A DNA stretch of 64,000 nt from Eupeodes corollae (lineage: Eukaryota; Arthropoda; Insecta; Diptera; Syrphidae). The notes beneath the pieces were generated by a model that was given only the letters and a program-made list of their open reading frames with translations, did no database searches and was not told where the DNA came from. The translations under genes and the position numbers were made by a program. Position 1 is the stretch's first letter; the number at the start of each line of letters is the position of its first letter. The stretch lies in the NCBI RefSeq assembly GCF_945859685.1, contig NC_079147.1, positions 187,719,174 through 187,783,173 of the forward strand, read 5' to 3'. This document shows positions 36,301-40,788 of the stretch, in pieces.

Positions 36301-38439
36301 ACCACCATCACTTTGTTTTCCTCTCCCACCCACCTCGATTGTTAGAAACTTTTTGTCAGCATCAGCTACAGCTTGCAGTACAATAGAAAAATAATGCAGG
36401 TAGTTAAAATAATGAGAGCCAGAATTTGCTGGACATTGAATTTGGCAATGTCTACCATCAATACTGCCAAAACAGTTAGGAAATTTCCAGCGTCGGTAGT
36501 AATCGTTAATAACATTTCGAAGGTGGTCAGTTGTTGGTATAGGCATATATTCTTCCACAAGTTGTTCCCATATGATAACGCTAGTTTCCAAGACAATGTT
36601 ACTTACTGTGCTTCTGCCCATTCGAAAAGCAAAAGCTAAATCTCGAAACGAAAGACCTGTTGCGAGAAATCTGAAAACATTGAAGATACAAAAATTGTAA
36701 ATAGTATATGTACGTATAATTATATTTCAAATTTCAGGAGCCAATGTAAAACTAAAGTGGAAAAACCTAAAAGACACTTTTCGAAGGGTTCTTCGAAAAG
36801 CTCCACGTCCAGTATCGGGATCCGAAGCTCCACCAACAAAACCGAAATGGCCATTTTTTGAAATGATGGCCTTTACGAGGCAGACAATTGAACCCGATCT
36901 AACTGAGGGAAATCTTCGAGAACCAGAAAGTTATTCAATGGCTCAAAATCGTTTTTTCGCAGAAACAATATCAGATTTACTGGAAGAAGAGGATGTAACC
37001 CTTTCAAGTGTCAATATGCTTACAAACAGCACTCCTTCTAAGAGCACCAGCTGCCCCCAAAACGTGCGAAAAAATAAAAATAAGAGAGCGTCAACATACA
37101 ATTTGGAGTCAGAATTTCTCAAATCAAAAGATGGTACTGACATACGACAATATTGCCAAAAGCGATCTGGAAATCTGCGAAGATTTAGATATAAATGATG
37201 AAATTCACCATAATTTTCCCTTTCACGATTTATGGGGTGTACACCAAATCTACGGATTCTCGATCTTATTACAGATCTATAAATATGAGCGCGACTTTCA
37301 ACCAGTAAGCTACGATGAACCGCACTTGACGAAGGCATTTTTCCAACTAATCGCTCAGCGACGTGTCGTTTAGAAAATGGCCACCCATCGCTCAGATTGG
37401 TCGCTCAGCGACTCGTCGCTCGGTCGCTCAGTCGCTCGTCGCTCATTGCGTGGCCGAAGCCTAAGTCTACTTATATCAAAATGTCAGCTGATTATGTTTT
37501 TTTTTTTTAAGGTAAAAATAGCAAAGAAGGATTTAAATTTTGAAATTCAGGGCAACTGGAGAATTAACTAGCTGCCTTTTTCTAATTGCGCGTTCAAGGA
37601 ATCCAGTTGACTGCACAAGAACTCCCTTATGCTGTCTGAACCTGCCCAATGTTTAAGACATTTGCTACATAGTGAAGGCTTGTCCTACATTGACTCTTCC
37701 CGCTGTTAGCTAGGTACAATCATTTAATTTCGATGTATTTTTTTTTTTATTTTCTCAAGTTTTAGCGTTGAAACTCTTTTCAAGTTTATTGCAGCACTTA
37801 AAATGCTTTTTATTTAATAGAACATTTCCTTATTTCCATTCGGCTTTTCAATTTTCAAAGCAAAACCTAAAACTACGATCAAATTTTCATTTTATAGACA
37901 AATATCAATATTATGATTGGAATGAATGACAGCTCTCATTTGGATTACACCAATCTACTTCCACTAAATATTTCCCACCGATTCGCTTTTAGCGCGTCAA
38001 AACAAAACGCCCGACTCGGCTTCACTCTTCTTTTATTGATACAAACATCTTGTATACATACATTTCATTCTCGAATCAATAATAATTATAATCGTTTTCA
38101 TCGAATTTGTATATTACTTTTGTAAATTAAAAAAGGAAACAAACTAGTGTGGAAACATGACTCACTTACACGCTGATGTTTTCACCAATCAAATCAAAAT
38201 TATTGTTTGTATTGATGAACACACTCTTCAAATAAAAAGCAACAAAAAAACACTTACTTTGCATTTGATCCATCGGATAGATTCGGCGACGATGCGGCCA
38301 CATCATCACCTCCCCTCTTCCCACCGTGCTCCTTGTAATCGCGAAAGCATCTTTTACATCTGGTCGGCCATCGAACTTGAGGATGGAAGCCTAACGGGCA
38401 GAGTTGATCGCCTTTTGATGATGAATACAAATGATGCAT
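143..38439 (-). CDS. Long coiled-coil protein, SOGA/MTCL-like (gene model, 3' end outside window)
   Basis: Fifteen minus-strand exons (38258-38439, 12729-12787, 11899-12062, 8002-8216, 6579-7629, 6304-6516, 4998-5088, 3170-4057, 2974-3113, 2136-2917, 1976-2078, 1742-1909, 734-1687, 441-668, 143-388) join in phase and total 5484 nt, 1828 codons, with no stop. All donors are GT except one GC. In order the protein has a Cys-rich N-terminal module, Ser/Thr-rich stretches, a long heptad-rich coiled coil (exons 6579-7629 to 734-1687) and a basic Ser-rich C-terminal part. Three repeats around an EQEA/EQEAS-x-LR core, each followed by an E-x-EN motif, recall the duplicated SOGA coiled-coil domain. 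SOGA/MTCL proteins bind microtubules or act in autophagy control in vertebrates; the role here is inferred only. The family name is from memory of motifs; other coiled-coil families are possible, while the gene structure is secure. The 25.5-kb first coding intron hosts two receptor genes and many transposons. Confidence 0.72.
441..668 (-). CDS. Coiled-coil gene, coding exon 14 (basic Ser-rich)
   Basis: 228 nt, phase 0; acceptor TTTTCTTCTTAG, donor ATATCG|GTATAAAC. Encodes AIWRQDDGSVSSIQSMDSEM, then PRGPRKKKKSLMGKLRSLTK, a compact basic segment that could contact microtubules or membrane (inference). Confidence 0.72.
734..1687 (-). CDS. Coiled-coil gene, coding exon 13 (last coiled-coil block), GC donor
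   Basis: 954 nt; acceptor TTTCATTTAG. It encodes GRTKIPGMKTKLELSWQKER, then RDLRQTLFEVERERDKERLE, then a Ser/Arg-rich tail (SRSPSPTLSSS...). The exon must end ...QQDQ at 734 to join AIWRQDDG in the next exon. The bases there are CAG|GCAGGAA, a GC donor. Reading straight through shifts the frame after the 65-nt intron. Confidence 0.74.
1742..1909 (-). CDS. Coiled-coil gene, coding exon 12
   Basis: 168 nt in phase 0 at both ends; acceptor TTATTTTTTAG, donor CAACAG|GTAAACAT. Encodes RQCERFKKDRDTFKQLLESA, a basic/Ser break, an acidic Asp run and KIAYLEQQ. Confidence 0.7.
1976..2078 (-). CDS. Coiled-coil gene, coding exon 11
   Basis: 103 nt; acceptor TTGTTTACAG, donor AATGCAG|GTACATAG. Encodes LENAELSAKSEVASTRLRYE, then QQVKNLSAELTSMQ. 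Coiled coil; ends in phase 0. Confidence 0.68.
2136..2917 (-). CDS. Coiled-coil gene, coding exon 10
   Basis: 782 nt; acceptor CATTTAACAG and donor GATCAG|GTTTGAAG. Uninterrupted charged coiled coil, e.g. KDKDKFANLEKDYEKERKER and EKEREYDRLRRENEMNIDL. Leaves two bases for the next exon. Confidence 0.74.
2974..3113 (-). CDS. Coiled-coil gene, coding exon 9
   Basis: 140 nt; acceptor TATATGAAG and donor ACACAG|GTAACATT. Lys/Glu-rich coiled coil (KISDLEQKMKKSDEENKKL). The first two bases complete a codon from the preceding exon and it ends in phase 0. Confidence 0.68.
3170..4057 (-). CDS. Coiled-coil gene, coding exon 8 (two more EQEASILR repeats)
   Basis: 888 nt; acceptor CCCTTAAAG and donor GATTTGA|GTAAGTAC. 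After a Pro/Asp-rich linker (LSPTPNRLTPEPLSDRDEG) it has ELNEQEASILRLKVEDLEKE and, about 90 residues on, LVEQEASILRSKLSTLETEN, so the same coiled-coil unit occurs twice here. The rest is heptad coiled coil. Confidence 0.72.
4058..4997 (-). other. Intron without visible features
   Basis: A 940-bp AT-rich intron between coding exons 7 and 8. I see no other gene or recognisable repeat in it. Confidence 0.55.
4998..5088 (-). CDS. Coiled-coil gene, coding exon 7 (91 nt)
   Basis: Acceptor GTTTGCAG and donor TCGAGAA|GTACGAAT. It encodes AENLRRKLVRFEDENESMM, then MQLKKMASRSR, continuing the EQE ending of the preceding exon to form a full SOGA-like EQEA-x-LRRKL...EDENES unit. One base is left for the next exon. 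Confidence 0.72.
5428..6243 (-). CDS. Alternative 3' terminal exon with repeated xQT motifs (candidate LC8-binding tail)
   Basis: From acceptor AATACAG (CT at 6244-6245) there are 271 codons open in phase 0 with the upstream exon, then TAA at 5428-5430. The only good internal donor (TTCAG|GTACTGG at 5491-5492) would leave one base, and the next exon needs phase 0, so splicing through would break the frame. Hence I read it as a terminal exon of a shorter isoform; a minus-strand AATAAA at 5163-5168 could serve it. The protein is acidic and contains GTQTDE, STQTRN, DLQTDI (twice), ASQTSD (twice), ETQTE (twice) and ESQTED. Such TQT-centred motifs bind dynein light chain LC8; that function is inference. 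A non-conserved retained intron is the alternative, but 271 open codons argue against it. Confidence 0.58.
   Translation of the reverse strand, partial: NERLRQRRGVLGRFNQGTQTDELEILYFPRSTQTRNESCESGFSEITAQSNIEMVDSETSTDIIVLIDEGIQAELIPMIMEDKETKIDESFLEMTTMSRDLQTDIVVFESIASQTSDEIIVKMSVETQTELNFIEMTTMSRDLQTDIVMLESIASQTSDEIIVKMSVETQTEDAVLIEFNKTESLEEQAVTKISTESQTEDNIDESSLCKNANVSRESSPWGGFPLFSSSANNGLLFPSVMSRAWFVGGSGTGYITDLVQFYILVGCVYVD
5729..5980 (-). repeat. 126-bp tandem duplication inside the alternative exon
   Basis: Two adjacent copies (5729-5854 and 5855-5980) of a 126-bp unit, 42 codons, differ at few positions. Each unit carries DLQTDI, ASQTSD and ETQTE, so the in-frame duplication adds three xQT motifs. 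Confidence 0.9.
6304..6516 (-). CDS. Coiled-coil gene, coding exon 6, just before the alternative splice choice
   Basis: 213 nt (71 codons) in phase 0 at both ends; acceptor ATTTCAAG, donor CAAGAG|GTGAGT. It encodes NPGKKKPPMLGV, a basic linker, then HEDPQQLMRDLQDSIERESD and KDQLKFSEQE. Its end joins in phase either to exon 4998-5088 (which starts AENLRRKL and continues the coiled coil) or to the alternative terminal exon at 5428-6243. Confidence 0.7.
6579..7629 (-). CDS. Coiled-coil gene, coding exon 5 (poly-Ser/Thr linker plus coiled coil)
   Basis: 1051 nt between acceptor CAAATTTTCAG and donor TTACAA|GTAAGTAT. The first third is almost only Ser, Thr, Pro and Lys, a disordered linker. The rest is a heptad-rich coiled coil (ELQDELKSLRAELDAMRARA, then LRRLASIDTGPNR, then EEMHDSFRDTQAEVN), the part that most suggests the SOGA/MTCL family. 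The exon ends in phase 0. Confidence 0.72.
7630..8001 (-). other. Intron without visible features
   Basis: A 372-bp intron between coding exons 4 and 5; nothing recognised. Confidence 0.55.
8002..8216 (-). CDS. Coiled-coil gene, coding exon 4 (Ser-rich, basic)
   Basis: Acceptor TTTTGACAG and donor GGAAGA|GTAAGATT. It begins with a TTG (Leu) codon, not a start. It encodes a Ser/Thr-rich run, then a short helical segment (NDSLAERMRKMNLLKKQKSL), then a mixed-charge end, and leaves two bases completed by the next exon. Confidence 0.66.
8450..9990 (+). pseudogene. Transib/RAG1-like transposase relic
   Basis: Plus-strand fragments in three frames (about 8456-8839, 8844-9266, 9273-9477 and 9557-9905) form one broken protein. 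Successive landmarks are ALALFIDLGLLKEKYKILRT, MMDHTAMRLIES, DGSSGQS (9273-9293, preceded by two stops), LSEEAQECKNK and NEDLFNMLPTSLDPLISFLW. The order, with a D-G-x-x-G/D-x-S motif and a late SEE-A/G-x-E-x-x-NK motif, resembles the catalytic Asp and Glu regions of RAG1 and Transib transposases. The assignment is from memory of motifs. It lies in the 8217-11898 intron, on the opposite strand to the host gene, and is inactive. No terminal inverted repeats were found. Confidence 0.5.
10780..11640 (-). mobile_element. Degenerate fragment of the Jockey/CR1-like LINE family
   Basis: The minus strand shows the same landmarks as the better copies at 13110-15760 and 50880-52165, in the same order: the 'GCATTCTACATTC' C-terminal region (about 10830), the 'ATTTTTGGCGATGTCAATTA' region (about 11190) and the 'GCGGAGCCCTGGGACACACC' block (about 11575), which is the complement of the GVPQGS region of the reverse transcriptase. 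Many indels; no usable frame. Confidence 0.7.
11899..12062 (-). CDS. Coiled-coil gene, coding exon 3
   Basis: The acceptor AATATAG and donor GAAAGAG|GTAGGTAAA bound 164 nt. The acceptor two bases further on would break the frame, so the AG-inclusive exon is chosen. It encodes ELKKRPQSWTSTPDL and then a stretch ending RRHTTTLDLKE, with no recognised domain. It reads in phase into the exon that begins LEETVTVKRP. Confidence 0.6.
12063..12728. other. AT-rich intron; possible internal promoter near 12120-12250
   Basis: The intron between coding exons 2 and 3. A GC-richer patch at 12120-12250 with repeated GAGCGA/GCGAGA tetranucleotides stands out from its AT-rich surroundings and could be an internal promoter for a shorter transcript; nothing else is recognised. 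Confidence 0.3.
12729..12787 (-). CDS. Coiled-coil gene, coding exon 2 (59 nt)
   Basis: Acceptor CAATTACAG and donor GTTG|GTACGT flank a 59-nt exon. Its first base completes the Lys codon left by the first exon, 25.5 kb away, and its last G is completed by the AG that opens the next exon. It encodes PSSRSWTSTQNLSTNGNDV. The SWTST motif recurs in the next exon. Confidence 0.6.
13110..15760 (-). mobile_element. Jockey/CR1-like non-LTR retrotransposon, frameshifted
   Basis: Reading leftward there is an endonuclease piece (15288-15485, EIVITGDFNLHNSSWL), a linker (14985-15269), and reverse transcriptase pieces at 14242-14517 (SSPSNYRPI) and 13732-14229 (AGVPQGSVLSPTLF, catalytic CFADDST). The C-terminal region (13219-13674) has SLEHRRNVSCL and RTTGMWNALP. 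No RNase H is visible. At least five frame breaks and several stops make it inactive. The 3' end is near 13110, with a T-rich plus-strand flank. Neighbouring copies at 10780, 31105, 43795, 50880, 59380 and 61326 belong to the same family. Confidence 0.85.
16141..17853. mobile_element. Possible DNA-transposon remnant bounded by a short inverted repeat
   Basis: GGGGCATATTCAAAG near 16139 and its imperfect complement, TTTGAATATGGCCCA, near 17837 form a 14-base inverted pair. A second, inner pair, ATTTCATAAACAA (about 17069) and TTGTTTATGAAAT (about 17712), lies inside. No transposase is visible. A solo LTR sits between them. The pairs could be chance or two nested nonautonomous elements. Confidence 0.3.
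16636..17043. mobile_element. Probable solo LTR (408 bp)
   Basis: The segment starts TGTTGCG, ends GCTACA and is flanked on both sides by ATAT, a 4-bp target duplication. Inside are a TATA-like TTATATGAAG near 16818 and an AATAAA near 16951, as expected for an LTR. No internal region adjoins it, so it is probably the product of LTR-LTR recombination. Confidence 0.5.
17854..19304. other. Intergenic/intronic sequence with one dispersed repeat
   Basis: No coding feature recognised. From about 18120 to 18220 it carries a dispersed repeat (GGTTCAGACAACATAAGGGA and following bases) also seen near 31575, 35235, 37600 and 39087. Confidence 0.5.
19310..19514 (+). repeat. 5' LTR
   Basis: 205 bp, begins TGAAGTGTATAGG and ends GACGTTACA; it matches the 3' LTR throughout. 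An AATAAA-containing stretch (GATCAAATAAAGCTC) near 19466 probably supplies polyadenylation. Confidence 0.95.
19554..22631 (+). pseudogene. gag-pol of the LTR element (Gag, protease, RT, RNase H), split by a SINE
   Basis: The original ATG (19554) gives about 20 residues before the SINE. After it the frame runs open from 19926 to 22631, and an ATG in the SINE (19911) now begins a 906-codon ORF. Gag comes first, then two CCHC zinc knuckles (CNVCGYTNHSEGQC and CKNCKKRGHLKKMC, about 20550-20652), an aspartic protease with DSGSA (20802), and reverse transcriptase with the FMDD catalytic box (21639-21650). RNase H follows, with VDASPSG (22084) and a DSKPL motif. Gag and pol share one frame, as in some gypsy lineages. 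The frame ends early, 39 bases after an A-AAA-AAG run at 22592-22598. Confidence 0.9.
19619..19925 (-). mobile_element. tRNA-derived SINE inserted in gag (copy 1)
   Basis: A 307-bp insert lies between two exact 11-bp direct repeats, CTTTTTAAAAT (19608-19618 and 19926-19936). On the minus strand it starts with a tRNA-like head: A-box TGGTTAGTGCG and B-box GGTTCGATCCC (plus-strand complement at 19862-19872). It ends in a T-rich tail. Removing the insert and one repeat restores continuity of the gag frame. RNA polymerase III transcription is inferred from the boxes. Confidence 0.88.
22600..23890 (+). pseudogene. Integrase region of the LTR element, frame-shifted and stop-interrupted
   Basis: This part is in the -1 frame relative to gag-pol. 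It carries an HHCC zinc-binding region ending CESC (about 22850), the catalytic Asp in HLDFMGP and the second Asp in VTDNGRTF. A TAG at 23201-23203 falls two codons before the expected catalytic Glu, and the rest (23204-23890) continues with a basic C-terminal domain (WIKAKILKVIGKRYL, WKRHFNQ). Both defects would stop integrase production unless recoding occurs. Confidence 0.88.
23935..24139 (+). repeat. 3' LTR
   Basis: Same sequence as 19310-19514. It is preceded by a polypurine tract (AAGGGGGA) and followed by the ATTGT target duplication. Confidence 0.95.
24302..26228 (-). CDS. Divergent ionotropic receptor (chemosensory), three exons
   Basis: Exons 25918-26228, 25321-25846 and 24302-25255 join in phase (1791 nt, 596 residues) across 71- and 65-bp introns. 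I start at the Met that opens a signal peptide (MAGVCFFILINFIQCFLG), matching the neighbouring paralogue; an upstream Met at 26304 is possible. Next come the S1 ligand-binding half (PELFALEIELLEVISAKLNF), transmembrane segment M1 (SIVWLCNLMVLIAVCIGTLL), the pore region, M2 (LRLWFIAWSLGALTIRAIYQ), GKLFDSY, S2, and M3 near the C-terminus (YVVYLFFVLYLICGIVFVIE). IRs are variant glutamate-receptor cation channels of insect sensory neurons; the ligand is unknown. The gene lies inside the host gene's big intron, same strand, divergent to its paralogue at 28550. Confidence 0.88.
26307..26807. other. 5' flank of the ionotropic receptor gene, nothing recognised
   Basis: AT-rich, with short GTCAA/TGTCA-type words; no ORF or repeat that I recognise. 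Confidence 0.4.
26819..27084 (+). mobile_element. tRNA-derived SINE (copy 2)
   Basis: 266 bp between two exact AATACTTTTTT repeats (26808-26818, 27085-27095). The head has the A-box TGGTTAGTGCGTTGGACTGT, but the B-box region is deleted. The body (GCGGGTACTGCCTCTTGCGA, GTTGCGCCACC) matches the complement of copy 1 in gag. The two share an end and T-rich target duplications. Confidence 0.85.
27305..27677. mobile_element. MITE with 30-bp terminal inverted repeats
   Basis: Left end 27305-27334 (GACCTCTTTCACACGAGACG...) and right end 27648-27677 are inverted complements with one mismatch over 30 bases. The interior has no ORF of note. The 'CTCTTTCACACGAGAC' end type is common in insect MITEs; the superfamily is undetermined because I cannot identify a target duplication. 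Confidence 0.8.
27678..28549. other. 5' flank of the plus-strand ionotropic receptor gene
   Basis: AT-rich; no feature recognised besides a short tract, TGTCTGGCG, near 28380. Confidence 0.35.
28550..30573 (+). CDS. Divergent ionotropic receptor, paralogue of the 24302-26228 gene
   Basis: Exons 28550-28851, 28914-29442 and 29503-30573 join in phase (1902 nt, 633 residues) across 62- and 60-bp introns at the same places as in the paralogue. It opens with a signal peptide (MFCLLFCVLLISFPTNHG). Matching blocks include IVEEILKIQWNFRIQLDFN, GCTLRVLTRN, LKNGKADIMIGFYRHG, LFAPFHSSVWMCTV (M1), YLGKLFDSYRS and a final M3 helix. The C-terminal tail after M3 is longer and basic. Membrane chemoreceptor channel by family; ligand unknown. 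The two genes are head to head about 2.3 kb apart, an inverted duplication. Confidence 0.88.
31105..31510 (-). mobile_element. 3' fragment of the Jockey/CR1-like LINE
   Basis: Complement of the LINE C-terminal coding and 3' UTR regions, matching the 50880-51300 stretch: the 'GGGCAGTCAAGGGGTTATTA' 3' end, 'GCATTCCACATTC' and 'ATCTCTATACTTGACAGTAC' blocks. 5'-truncated. Confidence 0.8.
32185..34667 (+). mobile_element. Decayed gypsy-like LTR retrotransposon, internally deleted
   Basis: Plus-strand pieces are Gag-like (LWLERLPDNIGAVICIGSGD, 32690), protease-like (MFIVADVTRPIIGADF, 33270), RT (WVRPLHKAHKKEKGKWRPCGDYRRLN, split across 33617-33838) and the catalytic box VYIDD (about 33970). The RNase H end (YFHHLIENRSCTIL, 34575) then stops abruptly. 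A 33-bp sequence (TTGGTCAAGTTTGAAYCAAG...) occurs at 32185-32217 and 34635-34667 with one mismatch, probably an LTR end. Integrase and most of the 3' LTR are gone. Many stops and frameshifts. Confidence 0.75.
34668..35384. other. Left flank of the Harbinger element, with a dispersed repeat
   Basis: No ORF. From about 35230 (GCAGTTGACTGAACCTGCCC) to 35350 it carries the same dispersed repeat as 37590-37660 and 39087, in minus orientation. Confidence 0.45.
35385..35445. repeat. Left terminal inverted repeat of the Harbinger element
   Basis: Its first 13 bases, GGGTCCGGCCACG, pair with the right end. It then runs through a series of GAGCGAC/GAGCGACT words. Confidence 0.85.
35595..37198 (+). CDS. 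MADF-domain protein of the Harbinger element, two exons
   Basis: Exon 35595-35736 starts with ATG and splices (GTAAGT) to 36738-37198 after TTTCAG; the joined frame is open to TGA. It has the MADF fold's signature: LISAVQSRPMLWQDTHKDHK, then EWEKVGQICNCAGANVKLKW and WKNLKDTFRRVLRK. MADF proteins of this superfamily help bind the transposon ends. The 1-kb intron contains the transposase's main exon on the other strand. The C-terminal BESS-like region seems absent, so the 3' end may be truncated by an internal deletion. Confidence 0.72.
35782..37338 (-). CDS. Harbinger DDE transposase, 5' exon partly overlapped
   Basis: The main exon (35782-36670; acceptor ATGTTTTCAG at 36671) gives FLATGLSFRDLAFAFRMGRS and then the catalytic region: FGSIDGRH (first Asp), GDEAYPLKNYLLRPYPRRN (second Asp) and KCIECAFGILSKKWRFL (Glu). 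All three DDE residues are present. An upstream exon around 37142-37338 encodes RIRRFGVHPINRERENYGEF and FWQYCRMSVPSFD, the usual N-terminal part, but I cannot place its donor, and the region overlaps the MADF 3' exon antisense. The middle of the protein may be deleted. Probably not able to move alone. Confidence 0.72.
37400..37461. repeat. Right terminal inverted repeat of the Harbinger element
   Basis: Complement of the left end, ending CGTGGCCGAAGCC before TAA at 37462. It repeats GTCGCTC words in phase with the left side. Confidence 0.85.
37465..38257. other. Right flank of the Harbinger element
   Basis: Intron sequence of the coiled-coil gene (a dispersed repeat at about 37590-37660: CAGTTGACTGCACAAGAACT); otherwise nothing recognised. 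Confidence 0.4.
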
Positions 38440-38588
38440 AGGTATAACACAATGGCGGCGCAGAGGCCGTCGGCGCTCAGCTCAACTCAACTTTCAATCA
38501 GGATCTTCACGGATAAATTCCAAGATCTACCTTTCACAACTATGCTCCAAAATGATGGATAAAGCAACAGTTCTGGGTATGAATGAAT
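38258..38588 (-). CDS. First coding exon plus 5' UTR of the coiled-coil gene
   Basis: The ATG is at 38437-38439 and the donor (GCAAA|GTAAGTG) at 38256-38257. It ends with two bases of a codon, which exon 12729-12787 completes. It encodes about 60 residues with a C-x13-C-x2-C-x6-H pattern in a basic, aromatic context (PTRCKRCFRDYKEHGGK), a possible zinc-binding module. A good acceptor (TTATATTTTTAG) lies just upstream at 38589-38590, so 38440-38588 is probably 5' UTR and a noncoding exon lies further right. The following spacer is Ser/Asn-rich. I chose this ATG because the frame to the donor is open and matches the next exon's phase. Confidence 0.68.
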
Positions 38589-39650
38589 CTAAAAATATAA
38601 GAAAAACAACAAAAGGAGGAAAAAATAATTAATAAATCATTATTTTTGTTTATTTAATGAGATGAAAAAGAAGATAAAAAAAAGAAATATCTATGGGTTT
38701 TTCTATTTATCAGACTTGCGTCAACACCTTCTTATTGCGCGTGTTCAATGTGCAAACTAAATTTTAATAGTCATAGGAATACAGTGGCGAGAATATGTGG
38801 ATACTTGAGCTAAGTGTTCACGATCGGAAGATCTTCCAATATTGGTCGAACTGTCAAAAGATTTCCAATAGCATCCAATTAGGTGACAGTTGCTTATTTT
38901 TTATCAAGCGAAAATTGTACTTTTATACGGTTGGTTGATTTTATCCAAATATTCGATATTTTTTCGGTACTAAATCGGTTGACAATTGCCGAAAATGTTT
39001 TGCTTCCAATTATTAATTGGCTTTTTACACTATTGGAAGAATTCAGAAAACAATTAATTTAGTAAACTCATTGGAAGACAATGGGCAGGTTCAGACAAAA
39101 TAAGGGATTTCATTTGCAGTCAACTGCATTCCTTGAACGTACATTTTGGTCAAGGTAGTTAGTTAGTTTTTCAAGTGATATACATTTTAAACAAATTTTT
39201 ACTTCAATAGCCTATAGCTTCAGTTTATTGTACAAAAACTATCAAAAACATAATTGTCTATAAAGCACTCCTTACCTCAGGCAAGCTACAAGTCCTTCAC
39301 GACTTGCATTTTACATTGTTAAGAAATATTACTTCTTTTTCTTTCAATTTTACTCAATTTATAGATTAATAAAGTTCAATTTTTAGTCAAAACCCGCCCA
39401 TTTTCTATAGGATTTGAATATGCACAGTGGCTGTGGCAGTGGCAGTGACTAGCAATATTTTTGAAAATCTGTCTACCGAGCCAATTTTATACGATGTTAG
39501 CGGTATACTAGTCGATTTTGTTTGTTTCACAGCTGATGCCAGGCCGATTCTCTAAAGTGATCTAAAGTTTTGTTGCTTAATTTAAAATGGAAAATCCCGA
39601 AAATTTTGTATGTCAGATTCTTTCTCATTTTCTGGGTTTTTGAATTTTTG
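38589..39650. other. Region upstream of the first coding exon, one dispersed repeat
   Basis: A dispersed repeat (GGGCAGGTTCAGACA...) sits at about 39087-39180. No exon or promoter assigned. Confidence 0.35.
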
Positions 39651-40382
39651 TAGGGGAGAAGGGGGTAAAACGGGGTGGCGGGCAAGACGGGTGATGACAC
39701 TGAAATGAACAAGACGGCGAGTACTCCATAAAAATCAACATTTACCGTAACTACTCTCCAGCATTTTTATATTTTAAGGCCCTTTCCAGCAACACCGAAA
39801 ACTTCTCACGATGTTGAAAAACGAAATTATAATTACATCGCCATATAAAAATGAATTAGAAGAGACTATTAAAACAAGAAGTTGGCAGAAAAAGAAAACC
39901 AATAAGAGAACTAATGAAAACCAAAAAAAAAAATCTGTAGCTAATAAAAAAAAAGTGGCCAAAAAAAAACAAGATCAAAATCTGTCCCATCAATAGAGAG
40001 CAGTGATAGTTAAGTTGAAAATACACCATGTTTGCTTTGCAATGGTTGTTATTTGGAGTAGAATGAATCAAGGCTAGGCTGTCTGTGCTGGTATAGAAGA
40101 TGAAGATGCAACGTTTAATTGCGAATTTTGTCAGCAAAAATAAATTGGCTTGTTTTCAACCCCATCTTGCCCCGCAGGGTACCCCATCTTAGCCGACGGA
40201 GGGGGCATGATAGGGTGATCTGACCTTGTCTAAATTTTTTCAATTTTACAATTAATTATTTAACATATGTTCCTAATTGGAATTAGTTATGGAAGACGAT
40301 AACTGAAATTAAAAAAAAAAATTAAGATGCGAAAATGTTAGTTCTATTGAGACTCAAACGTTAAGTACCCCACTCTCCCCTA
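39651..40382. mobile_element. MITE-like element with TAGGGGAGA termini
   Basis: The left end TAGGGGAGAAGGGGGTA (39651) and right end TACCCCACTCTCCCCTA (up to 40382) are inverted complements with two mismatches over 17 bases. GC-rich subterminal blocks (GGGGTGGCGGGCAAGACGG near 39674; complement CCATCTTGCCCCGC near 40165) also pair. The interior is an AT-rich Lys-rich ORF-like stretch without a recognised transposase. Confidence 0.72.
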
Positions 40383-40788
40383 CCGTTCATCGCATTATTA
40401 GAAATGGAAACAAAAAAAGAATAGATCATTTTGTAAAAAAGGTACGTTTGAAAACAATTTCTTACATTTCTGCGTCATATGCACCAAAAACCCTTTAAAC
40501 TTTTGTGTTTTAGCTCCAGAATATGTCTTATTTAGAAAAGTCTTGGAATCTTAAAATGCTTTCATATGTCGCCCAAATTAAAAAGTTAGACTATACCTAC
40601 TTTAGTCATTAAAGAATGAATGAATGAATGAATGAAAACACTGTTGCCAGTTTAGCCCTTGACATTTGTAGATATGAGGTTAAGATACATATTATGTTCT
40701 TTAAATTTTGTCAGCCTCCTTTACAGAACACTAAAGAACAATTTTGAGAGGTAAATAAAAACTCGTCTAAAACTCTCTGATTAAAAGA
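40383..40788. other. Spacer with a short (GAAT)n tract
   Basis: A GAAT microsatellite of about five units is at 40614-40634. Nothing else recognised. Confidence 0.45.

Larger units (their letters stand above)
35385..37461. mobile_element. PIF/Harbinger DNA transposon with MADF and transposase genes
   Basis: 2077 bp flanked by a TAA target duplication (35382-35384 and 37462-37464), as usual for this superfamily. Both ends have long inverted repeats, about 60 bp, starting GGGTCCGGCCACG / GGCTTCGGCCACG and continuing with phased GAGCGAC words. Inner copies of GGTGGCCA lie further in. It carries a MADF protein on the plus strand and a transposase on the minus strand, the usual two-gene Harbinger layout. 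Confidence 0.93.

Noticed and set aside
36943..37373. ORFs overlapping the MADF 3' exon on both strands
   Set aside because: The plus-strand frame 37008-37373 is a shadow of the transposase 5' exon; only the minus-strand one (transposase) and the 36863-37198 MADF frame are kept.
39811..39996. Lys-rich ORF in the MITE interior
   Set aside because: Lys codons from an A-rich tract; no domain and shared with inverted-repeat DNA.
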